A DNA stretch of 64,000 bases from Chryseobacterium aquifrigidense (GTDB taxonomy: Bacteria; Bacteroidota; Bacteroidia; Flavobacteriales; Weeksellaceae), in NCBI RefSeq assembly GCF_006716485.1, contig NZ_VFPD01000002.1, positions 248,001 through 312,000 of the forward strand. Reading direction: 5' to 3'. Made by a program: the position numbers and the translations under genes. Below, in pieces: positions 7,953-16,432 of the stretch. The number at the start of each line of letters is the position of its first letter. Positions within the stretch are counted from its first letter, which is position 1. The notes beneath the pieces are model-generated. The model made no database searches. It saw only the letters and a program-made list of their open reading frames with translations, and had not been told where the DNA came from.

Positions 7953-8498
7953 TTATGGCATAGTTCCTGACAAAGCTTTTGGTGGAGGTGCCAGATTGGT
8001 CATGTTCATAGATTCTATAGAAGGCACATCTGTATTTTCCTCTGTGCTGGCAGACCTGGCCATTACCTTGTTGTTTTCTCTTTTTTGGGCCGTAGGTACT
8101 AAAAATATGGTCTGATAGCCTGCATATTCCGGTTTTGCCATTCTGTTTTTAGGGTGATTCATCGGGTATTTCCCCATGTAAATCCTGATTCCTGGATTTT
8201 TTAATTTTTGTTTTCTGGCATTTTCTTTTACATATTGAATATAGCCTTCCATATCTTCCAGCGAGAACCAATACCATCGGGAGTCTGGCTCTCCATTTCT
8301 GTACTTCATGAGAATTTCATGATTGGTTCTTGTGTATTCATCAAAAAGAACCCGGCCTTCACGGTAGCTGATCAGTTTCTTTTTATAACTGTTGCTTACA
8401 GGTTCTTTAGGGGGTTCGGTGCAGCTAAACAGACAAAAAGCCAGAATAAGAGCTGCACATACGGGATTTAAAATCTTAGTAAAAAAGGAAGTTTTCAT
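7953..8498 (-). CDS. Lipoprotein, first gene of the two-component operon
   Basis: A 181-residue lipoprotein with a signal peptide ending in the lipobox LFSC (Cys26). The mature part is Lys/Arg/Tyr rich with no domain I recognise; it holds EYTRTNHEILMKYRNGEPDS and a YAGYQTIFLVPT segment, and a Pro-rich tail (PPPKALSGTMP). It heads the minus-strand run lipoprotein, membrane protein, kinase, regulator with gaps of 12-13 bp, so it may be the cell-envelope sensor or a regulated output. Confidence 0.75.
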   Translation of the reverse strand: MKTSFFTKILNPVCAALILAFCLFSCTEPPKEPVSNSYKKKLISYREGRVLFDEYTRTNHEILMKYRNGEPDSRWYWFSLEDMEGYIQYVKENARKQKLKNPGIRIYMGKYPMNHPKNRMAKPEYAGYQTIFLVPTAQKRENNKVMARSASTEENTDVPSIESMNMTNLAPPPKALSGTMP

Positions 8499-8672
8499 TT
8501 TTATGGTTTTTAATTTTATGGAACAAAATTAGCGAACGGCACAACTATAAAAAAGGGTGAAAACACTGTTTTTATCCTTTACTAAATTTACGACTTTTTG
8601 ATATTCAGTTGAATATGAATTGCAAGGTTTGTTTTTTTAATTGAAAATATTCAATGGTATTCTTTATAAATA

Positions 8673-8704
8673 AAATTAAAACCATGATGAACATTCATGG
8701 TTTT
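8673..8704 (-). terminator. Terminator of the HxlR-family gene
   Basis: A 10-bp inverted repeat (AAAACCATGA at 8678-8687, TCATGGTTTT at 8695-8704) with a 7-nt loop, followed on the minus strand by AATTTTATTT. It lies 13 bp after the stop. Confidence 0.7.
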
Positions 8705-8716
8705 GTAGGAAAGGGT

Positions 8717-9064
8717 TTACTCTTTTATCCTCTCTTTTTCAATCTGGTTTTCACCCCAAATTCTCAGATAATCAATAAAAGGAATGAGTTCAGCACCGGT
8801 TTCCGTTAAAGAATATTCTACCTTAGGAGGAACCTCATGATAAACTTCTCTATGGATAAGGCCGTCATCTTCCAGCTCCCGGACAGTTTGGGTAAGCATT
8901 TTAGGGGTGATGTCGGAAAGAGTTTTACGAAGTTCACCGTACCGCATAACCGTCTTCAAATGAAGATACCATAAAATACGGCCTTTGTATTTTCCTCCAA
9001 TCCGTTTAAAGGCATAATCAACAGGACAGGATGGCTCTTGGGTAATTTTTTTTATTTTTAACAT
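8717..9064 (-). CDS. HxlR-family winged-helix transcriptional regulator
   Basis: A 115-residue one-domain regulator. It carries the HxlR pattern: an N-terminal Cys (EPSCPVDYAFKRIGGKYKG), ILWYLHLKTVMRYGELRKTL, the recognition helix ITPKMLTQTVRELEDDGLI and the wing HREVYHEVPPKVEYSLTETG. Cys13, just before the winged helix, is where YodB/HypR-type members sense electrophiles and quinones. The gene is divergent from a quinone-oxidoreductase-type gene, the classic arrangement for an electrophile-responsive repressor and its target. The shared intergenic region holds an inverted repeat that is the likely operator. Confidence 0.92.
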   Translation of the reverse strand: MLKIKKITQEPSCPVDYAFKRIGGKYKGRILWYLHLKTVMRYGELRKTLSDITPKMLTQTVRELEDDGLIHREVYHEVPPKVEYSLTETGAELIPFIDYLRIWGENQIEKERIKE

Positions 9065-9084
9065 TTTTTCAATGGTTTGATAAT

Positions 9085-9136
9085 CAGCATTAGTATGTTT
9101 TTAGTGTGTAGATTACAAAAAAGTACATACTTGCTG
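9085..9136. promoter_or_regulatory. Candidate HxlR operator (inverted repeat)
   Basis: CAGCA (9085-9089), two bases and AGTATG (9092-9097) are mirrored by CATACT (9126-9131) and TGCTG (9132-9136). The arms are separated by 28 bp and lie between the divergent HxlR and oxidoreductase genes, where both promoters must be. It is a good candidate for autoregulation and control of the oxidoreductase. Confidence 0.55.
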
Positions 9137-9183
9137 CAAAGATATGATGAGACTACATTTGTCCCATAATTAAAATCAAAAAA

Positions 9184-10131
9184 ATGAAAGCTGTTATTTT
9201 AAACGAAGCCGGAGGTGTTGGAAATCTTCAATTTGCAGAAATAGACAAGCCTGTCATAGGAAATGATGAGGTGTTGGTAAAAGTAGTATCGGTAAGCATT
9301 AATCCTGTAGATGTAAAGTCCAGAGCTTACGAAGGAGTTCTGCACTGGATTTTTGAAGAAAACAGACCCGTTATTTTAGGGTGGGATATCTCGGGAGAAG
9401 TCGTGGAAACCGGAAAGGATGTAACAGATTTTAAAACAGGAGATGAAGTCTTCGGGATGGTCAACTTTTTTGGAAAAGGAAATGCCTATGCTGAATATGT
9501 TGCGGCTCCGGCAGCGCATCTGGCATTAAAGCCCCGGAATATTACCCATCAGCAGGCTGCTGCGGCCTCAATGGCGGCTTCAACGGCATATCAGGCATTG
9601 GTGGATGTTGCTGGAATTAAAAAAGGGAGCAAGGTTCTGGTTCATGCCGCTTCAGGCGGTGTTGGGCATTTTGCTGTTCAGATGGCGAAGTATTTTGGGG
9701 CGTATGTTATCGGCGTATCATCCGGTAAAAATAAAGAATTTGTTTTGTCGCTGGGAGCGGATGAACATATTGATTATACAACGGAAAACTTTCATGAAAA
9801 AGTACAGGATGTAGATATCGTGATTGATACTCTTCAGGGAAAAACGTTATCTGATTCGGTAGATGTTGTCAAAGAGAACGGAATTATCATAACGCTTCCG
9901 ACTCCTGAGATTCCTGAGGATATTGCAGAGAAAGCCGGGCAGAAAAAGGTGAATATTCAGTTTATGATGGTACAGTCCAAAAAAGAAACTGCAGAAGCAA
10001 TTGCGGGCTTACTGGAGCAGGGAGCATTGAAACCATCCATTTATAAAATTTTCCCGTTTGAAGATATCGCACTGGCTCATCTGGAGGTTGAGACCAATCG
10101 TGTTGCAGGAAAAGTAATAGTAAACCTGTGA
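9184..10131 (+). CDS. NADP-dependent quinone oxidoreductase (zinc-free MDR family)
   Basis: A 315-residue medium-chain dehydrogenase/reductase. The N-terminal GroES-like domain (about 1-120) includes SINPVDVKSRAYEG and GWDISGEVVETGKDV, without the Cys ligands of zinc enzymes. The Rossmann domain has the nucleotide motif HAASGGVGHFAVQMAKYFGA (about 155-174). The length is normal for the family. Such enzymes reduce quinones or alkenals with NADPH in the cytoplasm. Divergent transcription from the HxlR regulator, with an inverted repeat between them, points to induction by quinones, aldehydes or other electrophiles. The gene ends at a strong bidirectional terminator. Confidence 0.92.
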   Translation: MKAVILNEAGGVGNLQFAEIDKPVIGNDEVLVKVVSVSINPVDVKSRAYEGVLHWIFEENRPVILGWDISGEVVETGKDVTDFKTGDEVFGMVNFFGKGNAYAEYVAAPAAHLALKPRNITHQQAAAASMAASTAYQALVDVAGIKKGSKVLVHAASGGVGHFAVQMAKYFGAYVIGVSSGKNKEFVLSLGADEHIDYTTENFHEKVQDVDIVIDTLQGKTLSDSVDVVKENGIIITLPTPEIPEDIAEKAGQKKVNIQFMMVQSKKETAEAIAGLLEQGALKPSIYKIFPFEDIALAHLEVETNRVAGKVIVNL

Positions 10132-10140
10132 AAAAATAAA

Positions 10141-10168
10141 AAACCAGGAAATAATCCTGGTTTTTTAT
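10141..10168. terminator. Bidirectional terminator
   Basis: AAACCAGGA and TCCTGGTTT form a 9-bp stem with a 5-nt loop and T-runs on both strands. It serves the convergent oxidoreductase (plus) and the small secreted protein gene ending at 10169 (minus). Confidence 0.9.
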
Positions 10169-10879
10169 TTATTGTGAGATAACCTTTACAATAGCCGGGG
10201 GAATGGCTTTTTTTACAATAAAAGTTTCGTAGGTTGGATTTTTGATATTTTTAGCAACCGCTTTTAAATAGTTTAATTCAGGATAAAAGAAGGAATTGAA
10301 ATCCTGAATCTCTATATGTGATGGTATTGCAACCGAAGAAACAACAACTATTTTATCATCTATCAATGCACAATAATGCTTGTCTATGTAAAAAGAGAAA
10401 TAATTCCTGAATGCATAGGTATAGTCCAGCGGACCATTTTCTGGCATTTTACTATCTAAAGAAAGATATCCGGTAAGGATCTTATTGTCTCCATTTTCAG
10501 TTTTATCATTCTTTTCGTCAGGGAGTTTAAAGCTGTATACGAATTTCCCTTTATAGTAAACATCAAAAAGCTGAATTTCTGGAGTATTTTTAAAATCAAT
10601 AAGCTGCAGAAGGTTTTTATTACCATCATTATCAATAATCTCTTTTTTAAATCTAAAGACAGGATGAATGATAACCTCAACATGATCCATGCTTGTTATC
10701 AAACCTGTTCTATTTTCCCCATATTTTACATTAGCATCTATCATTTTTCTTACATATGACAGGGCTGCTTTATTATATTCCCCTTTATTGTATTTATAGA
10801 CAATAGTGTCTGTTTTATGTTGTGAAAAGCTAAAAGAGCTTATCAATAAACAAGAAAATAAGACAATTAAGTTTTTCAT
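10169..10879 (-). CDS. Secreted protein, possible immunity partner of the RHS/papain toxin
   Basis: A 236-residue protein with a clear Sec signal peptide (MKNLIVLFSCLLISSFSFSQ). The mature domain is not recognised; it is rich in Lys, Tyr and Asp with alternating hydrophobic stretches typical of a beta-rich periplasmic fold. It begins 3 bp after the 1805-codon RHS frame whose C-terminus looks like a papain-like toxin. The position is that of an immunity gene, and a periplasmic protein would suit a toxin that travels through the envelope. An alternative is an accessory protein for secretion or assembly. Confidence 0.6.
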   Translation of the reverse strand: MKNLIVLFSCLLISSFSFSQHKTDTIVYKYNKGEYNKAALSYVRKMIDANVKYGENRTGLITSMDHVEVIIHPVFRFKKEIIDNDGNKNLLQLIDFKNTPEIQLFDVYYKGKFVYSFKLPDEKNDKTENGDNKILTGYLSLDSKMPENGPLDYTYAFRNYFSFYIDKHYCALIDDKIVVVSSVAIPSHIEIQDFNSFFYPELNYLKAVAKNIKNPTYETFIVKKAIPPAIVKVISQ

Positions 10880-10882
10880 ATT

Positions 10883-13800
10883 TTATGGTTTTGAAAGTGA
10901 GAATATATTATAAACAGTTTCTGATAGATTATAGGTGTTTTGGAAGCTACTCAGCTGGCCATTGCTTCTTCCTGAATACGGATCAAAAAAGTTGATATGT
11001 TTCATTCTTGAAAAATCCTCACTATATTTTATTTCAGTAACCAGAACGGCATGCCCTTGTCTGTTCCCGGCGGCTTCTGTTGTGCTAAAGCCCAGATATA
11101 CAGGGTGACCCGACTGCAAACTTTCAACAATGAATTTTACAGCCTGTTTTGTCAATGCTGAAGGAATTCCTGAATGGAAATAATAGTCATTCTTTGCTTT
11201 TGCTTCATATAAGGCATCTACTTTCAGCCCGAATTTCTCGAAATACTCTTTGGTTTGATCAGCACGTACTCCTCCGGATTGATTGGCTTCTTTTTGCTGA
11301 AGAGAAACATCAAGATCTACACCTAAATATTTTGCAGCAGCTCTTGCTACTGTAGGAACGCAATCTGTTTCACCGGTCTGAGGTTTGTCAGCAGCAATAT
11401 CCATAGATGCGGTTTTCCATTCTACAGCTTCTGCTCCTTCATGAGCTAAGTGATTCAACCCGGAAGTTAATAACCCCTGTTTTAACCCATCCCAGAAATT
11501 ACCTCCTGCAATGGAAGATGAGAGACCTCCGGAAAGGCCGCCGGAAGCAAGCATCAGGGCTTTTAATAACCCAACATTTCTGGAACCAAAAGAGCTGATC
11601 GAGATAGAATTCCCTTCAACGGAAAATTTATATCCTGATTCTCCTAATGCCTGTACTCCACTGGATACTACAGAAGAAATAGCTCCGCTCATAAATCCTG
11701 AAATAAATTTTCCTCCGCCAATTTCAGACATTGCTCCTCCTGACAAAGCATGCATCCCCGCCTGGAAGGCTGCCTTGCCGACGGTTAACGTCTGTGAAAA
11801 TATAGAGGTGGCGACACTTCCAATTCCAAAACTGATGATGCCGCTCGCAAGCCCCGTTGTAATGGCCTGTCCCATACCATACCAATACGGAACACCATTA
11901 ATAGTGTTAATGACAGCATGTGTTACAGCAGACACGACTACAGCAATGATAAGAACTGCACCTAATCCGATATTTCCACTTGGGTCAGTATACAATAAAG
12001 GATTATTGGTTACATAGCCGAATTTATTATAACTCTGTGTATTAAAAGGATCCTGGATAATAGTATCAGGGCTAAGGAATCTCCTCATGATAGGATCGTA
12101 GATCCTTGCATTCATATGAATAAGACCTGCCCTCCAAAGGTGTTCATGACCCGTATATCCTCTGTCTATAAGGAGAGTTTCCCCATTGAACTGTTGCAGG
12201 TCTACAATTTGTCCTCCAACCATCAATCCTTTAAGATTTCCCCACGCATCAAAGAACCGTTTTTCAACAATAGAACCGTCATCTTTTGAAATGGCTAAAA
12301 TACTTCCCAAATGATCACGATGAAGATAGTAGTTTTGAGACTCCTGAGATCCACTCAGAAAGCTGACAACATCTTTTTTAATATAATTTGCAGAATAAGG
12401 ATCTCCTGTGATATAGGTAACGATCTCCAGTCTACCGCCTCCTTTACCAGATCTTCTTGTAAATTCTATAGCACCGTCAGCAGAATAATATTTTCTTTTC
12501 CCTGAAGCTTCTGAAATCATAGAATATCTTGATTTCATTACGTTGTATGTAAAAGCTAAATCTTCTTTGTTAGGAACCTTAACCGTTAGCGGAGCGTTGA
12601 ATGCATTGTATGTTACTTCGGCAAAACCTCGGTTGGTATTTACTTGTTGACCATTTGCATTAAGAGCAATATTGTTTAGTTTATAATCGGACTCGCCATT
12701 GTAGTTATAGTAACCAAGGTCAAGATTTGCAGCCATTCTTCCTCTTTTATCGTAAGAATACTGATTGGTTACAGTGCCATTGGTTGTTTCCTTTAATAGG
12801 CGGTTTAATTTGTCATATTCAAAAGTTTCACTCTTTCCAAAATCATTGCTGTTTCTGGATCTTAAAACTTCTTTATTGACGTCAAAATCATACATCATAT
12901 CCAGTGCAATCAGGCCTCCTTTGGCATGATTCATTCTTAAAAGAGTTCCGTCCTGCGGACTGTAATAGTTATTGATAACATAACCATTGCCATATTCCAT
13001 CTGCGTAGCCTGATTCAAGGCATTCACCGAAGATGTGTGCCATATCATCTTATTGGCATTAACGTCGTTCTGCTGTGTCAGGATACCATTACTGTCATAT
13101 ACATTTTTTGTTTTTGAGGTGGTTGTATAGGTATTTTCATTCCAGACGGCAGAAATAGTCGTTTCATCTACTCTTCCGAAGGTGTCGAAAGTCAGGTTAC
13201 TACTGTAAATAAACTCCGGAGTTTCCTCTTTCTTTCCTTTGATACGATAGTACTGATCGTATTCTGTGGTATAGGCAAAGTTTTTTCCGTTGCTTGTTCC
13301 ATAGATCTTTTCCAGAAGCTTACTCGTTGGATTGTACTGATAGTACTTTTCTATAGAAGTATTTTCTGCCGGGGTTTTACCGTATGTTTTTTCTGAAATG
13401 GTTTGTCCGTAATCATCATACTGTAATACGGTATATCCTTTAGGAGTGTCTTCACGAAGTAATCTTCCCAGAATGTCATATTGATAGGTATATGTACCTG
13501 AGGAAGGGTCTACAATTTTCTTCTTGTTTCCCCAGTCATCAATTTCAAAAGTAGTTTTGCTGCCTTCATAATTGGTTTCTTTTAAAGATCCGTTGGCATA
13601 GTAGGTGTAGTTAATTGTTCCGCCATGGTCCTGCTGAACAATCGTGTTACCAAAAGCATCCAGTGTTTTTGATATCTTTTTATAGCCATCATCAACGGTT
13701 ACTTTTAATCCTTCGTAGCAGGTAATAACTGTTTTTCCTGTATAAGTAACATGCTTTACCGCTCTGTTGTAAGCATCATATTCTATTGCATTCCATTTCG

Positions 13801-16300
13801 TCTGCTCGCCTTCAAAGAAAGGCTCAGATTTTTTTATTAATTTTCCGAAAATGTCATATTCGCTCTTTTTTACAATCCATTTGCCATTGGTACTTTGGGT
13901 TTTGGTTTGTATTTCTCTGTCGAATTCATCATATGCTGAGATCGTTTCTACTCCTCCTTCTCTCTTTTTTGAGATCTGGTAAATTCCTCCTGGAATTGCC
14001 GAAGCAGAAGATTTGCTGATGGTGGTTTTCTTACCCAGATAATCAGTAAATGAAGTGATATTACCCCAGCCATCATACGCATAATAAGTTTTTAATCCTC
14101 CGATAGCGGCTGTTTCTTCTAAAAGCCTTCCTGTTGTATTCACTACCGTGGAAGCTGTTAAGCCATCAGGAGTTGTTGTGGAAGTTCGGTAACGATTCGT
14201 TGAGTCGTAATCATATGTAGTAGTCTGAGAGGCAATTCCTGCAGAAGAAATTGTTTCCTGCTTCAGATTCCCGATATTATCATAGACAAAGCTCTTATTT
14301 AATGACTGAGAGTTTTGGCTGAACTTCTGAATTTCTTTAATCGCTCCATTTGTAGGATAATAAGTACTGACCTCTTTTGCGGTAAAAGTGTCACCCTGTC
14401 TGAAAGAATTATTAACCTGTTCACTTATTTTCCCGTAGAAATAATGAAGACCATTAGTGAATTCCGGCTGATAAGTAAAGTTGGAATGTGTTATTGCATA
14501 ATCACCATAATTGATCCATGTTTTCTTTAATTTAAGATCGTCGGCTTCATCATAGGTATATCTTTTAATGACATTTATCTTTCTAAGGTTGTCAGTGGTT
14601 CTTTCCTCTATGCTGAGAATAAGGCTCTGATTTCCTTTTATGAATTTTTGATTGATGAAATCAGTCTCTGTTAAAAACTTGGAAATTCCTCCGTAGGTAC
14701 TTTTTAATAGAACGTTATCCAGTAAAGGATCTTTGGTATTTACTGTCCAGAAAAGAGCATTAGCAAGCTTTTTATTTCTGAATTTTCCGTTTTGAAGAAC
14801 AGATTCATATCCGTCAGATACATAGGTTTTTTGGAATCCTAGAAGGCCTCTTCCGTCTAGACTTTGTACAGCATTCTCATAACGGTATTCTTTTGAAAGA
14901 ATCTTTCCACTGAAAAGAGTATGAATCTTATTAACCAGATATAATGCCCCGTTGGTCTGATGGGTATATAACGGATATTTTAAATCATTATCCTTGTGCA
15001 CATAGCAGATTTCTTCCTTTGTATCAAGTTTCATCATCGGACGGTATTCAACTTTTTGCAGAACGGTAGAACCGTTATTCACCTCCTGAATCTGTTTTTC
15101 CAGGAAATTATTATTGTTGAATGTAATCTTAAATTCAGACCCGGTAGTGATGTCAAAATTACTGATAGATGTCTTGTAGGTATTTAAGAAATTAACCTCG
15201 TCAGAAACGGTGAAAAGAGAGAACGGTGTTATTTTCTCATCTTTTAAATCAATTTCCTGATTCAGCTTGGTAAACGAAGTATTTCCGTTGCTATCTGTAG
15301 TATTGACAAAGAATTTGACCTTATTAAATCCAGGCAGGAGGGTCATATAAATTCCCGGAATATCTGTATTGGTAATGGCTGAATGCGTTGGTCCTACATA
15401 TTGAGGGAAACCGGGAACAAAACATTTATATCCCTGTTGAGCGTTGATGTATACGGCTGGTAAAGCTTGTGCTGTGGCATTATAGCAGGAGTGTGTATAA
15501 ACCTGCTCGGTATATAAATCACCAACATTTTCGTAGGTAAAATTGCTGATCAAAGGGTTCTGATCGTTATATCGTATTTTTCCGAACTTTGTGATGGATA
15601 CGAGGTCGGATTTGCCATCATTGTTGATGTCTGTTACCACCACATTTCCTACAGCAAATCCTGTCATTGAGTTGTCAGGTCCCCATAAAAATAAATCCCA
15701 TCCGGATTGCTTAGGAATTGTTTCATCCTGTGAAGGCTTAATATATGCTAGTTTTTGAGCCGTAAGATCAAGCTGGCTCGGAATAAATTTTTTACCATCC
15801 GAAGTGTACATCCACCAGATAAATTGTGGTGTGTTTTCAATAGCAATCCTTAATTTTGAAAAAGGATTCATAGTATTGAATACAATCTGTGGTGTTACAA
15901 AATCTGTAAGGCCGTCTCCATTGAAATCTCCTAAAAGAATAGGAGTTATAAGTTTTCCGTCACTATTATAGCTTAGATCATTTAAAATGTTTGTTGAGGA
16001 CTGCCCTGCAATATCACCAAATGGCTTTATGGTCATATCATTTACATTGATCTTATAAATACCATATTGGTTGCCAGATATGATCATAATTTCCGGGACT
16101 CCATCACCATCCATTTCCAGAAGCCTGTAATTGTCTTCTGTAAGGAGAAGAGAGGTTACTGCAAACTCTTTTCGGGTAATAACATCACCTGTTTCTTTAC
16201 CTATTTCATATAAATAAATTTTCTGGCTGGTCTGTGTATTTCCACTGATATAAATAAGATCGAAAAGGCCGTCATTATTAAAATCTCCCGGAATAAACAT
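10883..16300 (-). CDS. RHS/YD-repeat protein with C-terminal papain-like domain (downstream part of an amber-split gene)
   Basis: This 1805-codon frame starts at an ATG within an FG-GAP-type repeat (FIPGDFNNDGLFDLIYISG); more such repeats follow (LLGDFNGDGLTDFV, VVTDINNDGKSDLVSI). A long RHS/YD-repeat shell then ends at the canonical RHS core terminus (RIYDPIMRRFLSPDT, then DPSGN at about 1439-1443). Beyond that come hydrophobic Gly/Ala segments and a terminal domain with Cys1647 (ETDCVPTVARAAAKYLG), His1750 (RQGHAVLVTEI) and Asp1773 (FFDPYSG), the order and spacing of a C39/papain-like peptidase. It is in the same frame as 16433-17758, separated by one TAG, so it was or is the rest of a 2291-residue secreted toxin. 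Without the upstream part it would lack a signal peptide. Confidence 0.8.
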   Translation of the reverse strand: MFIPGDFNNDGLFDLIYISGNTQTSQKIYLYEIGKETGDVITRKEFAVTSLLLTEDNYRLLEMDGDGVPEIMIISGNQYGIYKINVNDMTIKPFGDIAGQSSTNILNDLSYNSDGKLITPILLGDFNGDGLTDFVTPQIVFNTMNPFSKLRIAIENTPQFIWWMYTSDGKKFIPSQLDLTAQKLAYIKPSQDETIPKQSGWDLFLWGPDNSMTGFAVGNVVVTDINNDGKSDLVSITKFGKIRYNDQNPLISNFTYENVGDLYTEQVYTHSCYNATAQALPAVYINAQQGYKCFVPGFPQYVGPTHSAITNTDIPGIYMTLLPGFNKVKFFVNTTDSNGNTSFTKLNQEIDLKDEKITPFSLFTVSDEVNFLNTYKTSISNFDITTGSEFKITFNNNNFLEKQIQEVNNGSTVLQKVEYRPMMKLDTKEEICYVHKDNDLKYPLYTHQTNGALYLVNKIHTLFSGKILSKEYRYENAVQSLDGRGLLGFQKTYVSDGYESVLQNGKFRNKKLANALFWTVNTKDPLLDNVLLKSTYGGISKFLTETDFINQKFIKGNQSLILSIEERTTDNLRKINVIKRYTYDEADDLKLKKTWINYGDYAITHSNFTYQPEFTNGLHYFYGKISEQVNNSFRQGDTFTAKEVSTYYPTNGAIKEIQKFSQNSQSLNKSFVYDNIGNLKQETISSAGIASQTTTYDYDSTNRYRTSTTTPDGLTASTVVNTTGRLLEETAAIGGLKTYYAYDGWGNITSFTDYLGKKTTISKSSASAIPGGIYQISKKREGGVETISAYDEFDREIQTKTQSTNGKWIVKKSEYDIFGKLIKKSEPFFEGEQTKWNAIEYDAYNRAVKHVTYTGKTVITCYEGLKVTVDDGYKKISKTLDAFGNTIVQQDHGGTINYTYYANGSLKETNYEGSKTTFEIDDWGNKKKIVDPSSGTYTYQYDILGRLLREDTPKGYTVLQYDDYGQTISEKTYGKTPAENTSIEKYYQYNPTSKLLEKIYGTSNGKNFAYTTEYDQYYRIKGKKEETPEFIYSSNLTFDTFGRVDETTISAVWNENTYTTTSKTKNVYDSNGILTQQNDVNANKMIWHTSSVNALNQATQMEYGNGYVINNYYSPQDGTLLRMNHAKGGLIALDMMYDFDVNKEVLRSRNSNDFGKSETFEYDKLNRLLKETTNGTVTNQYSYDKRGRMAANLDLGYYNYNGESDYKLNNIALNANGQQVNTNRGFAEVTYNAFNAPLTVKVPNKEDLAFTYNVMKSRYSMISEASGKRKYYSADGAIEFTRRSGKGGGRLEIVTYITGDPYSANYIKKDVVSFLSGSQESQNYYLHRDHLGSILAISKDDGSIVEKRFFDAWGNLKGLMVGGQIVDLQQFNGETLLIDRGYTGHEHLWRAGLIHMNARIYDPIMRRFLSPDTIIQDPFNTQSYNKFGYVTNNPLLYTDPSGNIGLGAVLIIAVVVSAVTHAVINTINGVPYWYGMGQAITTGLASGIISFGIGSVATSIFSQTLTVGKAAFQAGMHALSGGAMSEIGGGKFISGFMSGAISSVVSSGVQALGESGYKFSVEGNSISISSFGSRNVGLLKALMLASGGLSGGLSSSIAGGNFWDGLKQGLLTSGLNHLAHEGAEAVEWKTASMDIAADKPQTGETDCVPTVARAAAKYLGVDLDVSLQQKEANQSGGVRADQTKEYFEKFGLKVDALYEAKAKNDYYFHSGIPSALTKQAVKFIVESLQSGHPVYLGFSTTEAAGNRQGHAVLVTEIKYSEDFSRMKHINFFDPYSGRSNGQLSSFQNTYNLSETVYNIFSLSKP

Positions 16301-16432
16301 TTTATGGGCTATTCTGGGAGGAGATGTGTAGGTGGTCTGCCCCTGAAAACCACTGGTAATCCATGGAATCGAAGGACCTCCGGAGAGGACTTTTGTTTTT
16401 CCTGTTTTGAAATCCCGAATTTCTATCTGTCC

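Noticed and set aside
11511..12017. A 168-codon antisense frame in the RHS gene, Pro-rich
   Set aside because: It is a mirror of the Gly/Ala-rich stretch at the RHS C-terminus; no independent evidence supports it.
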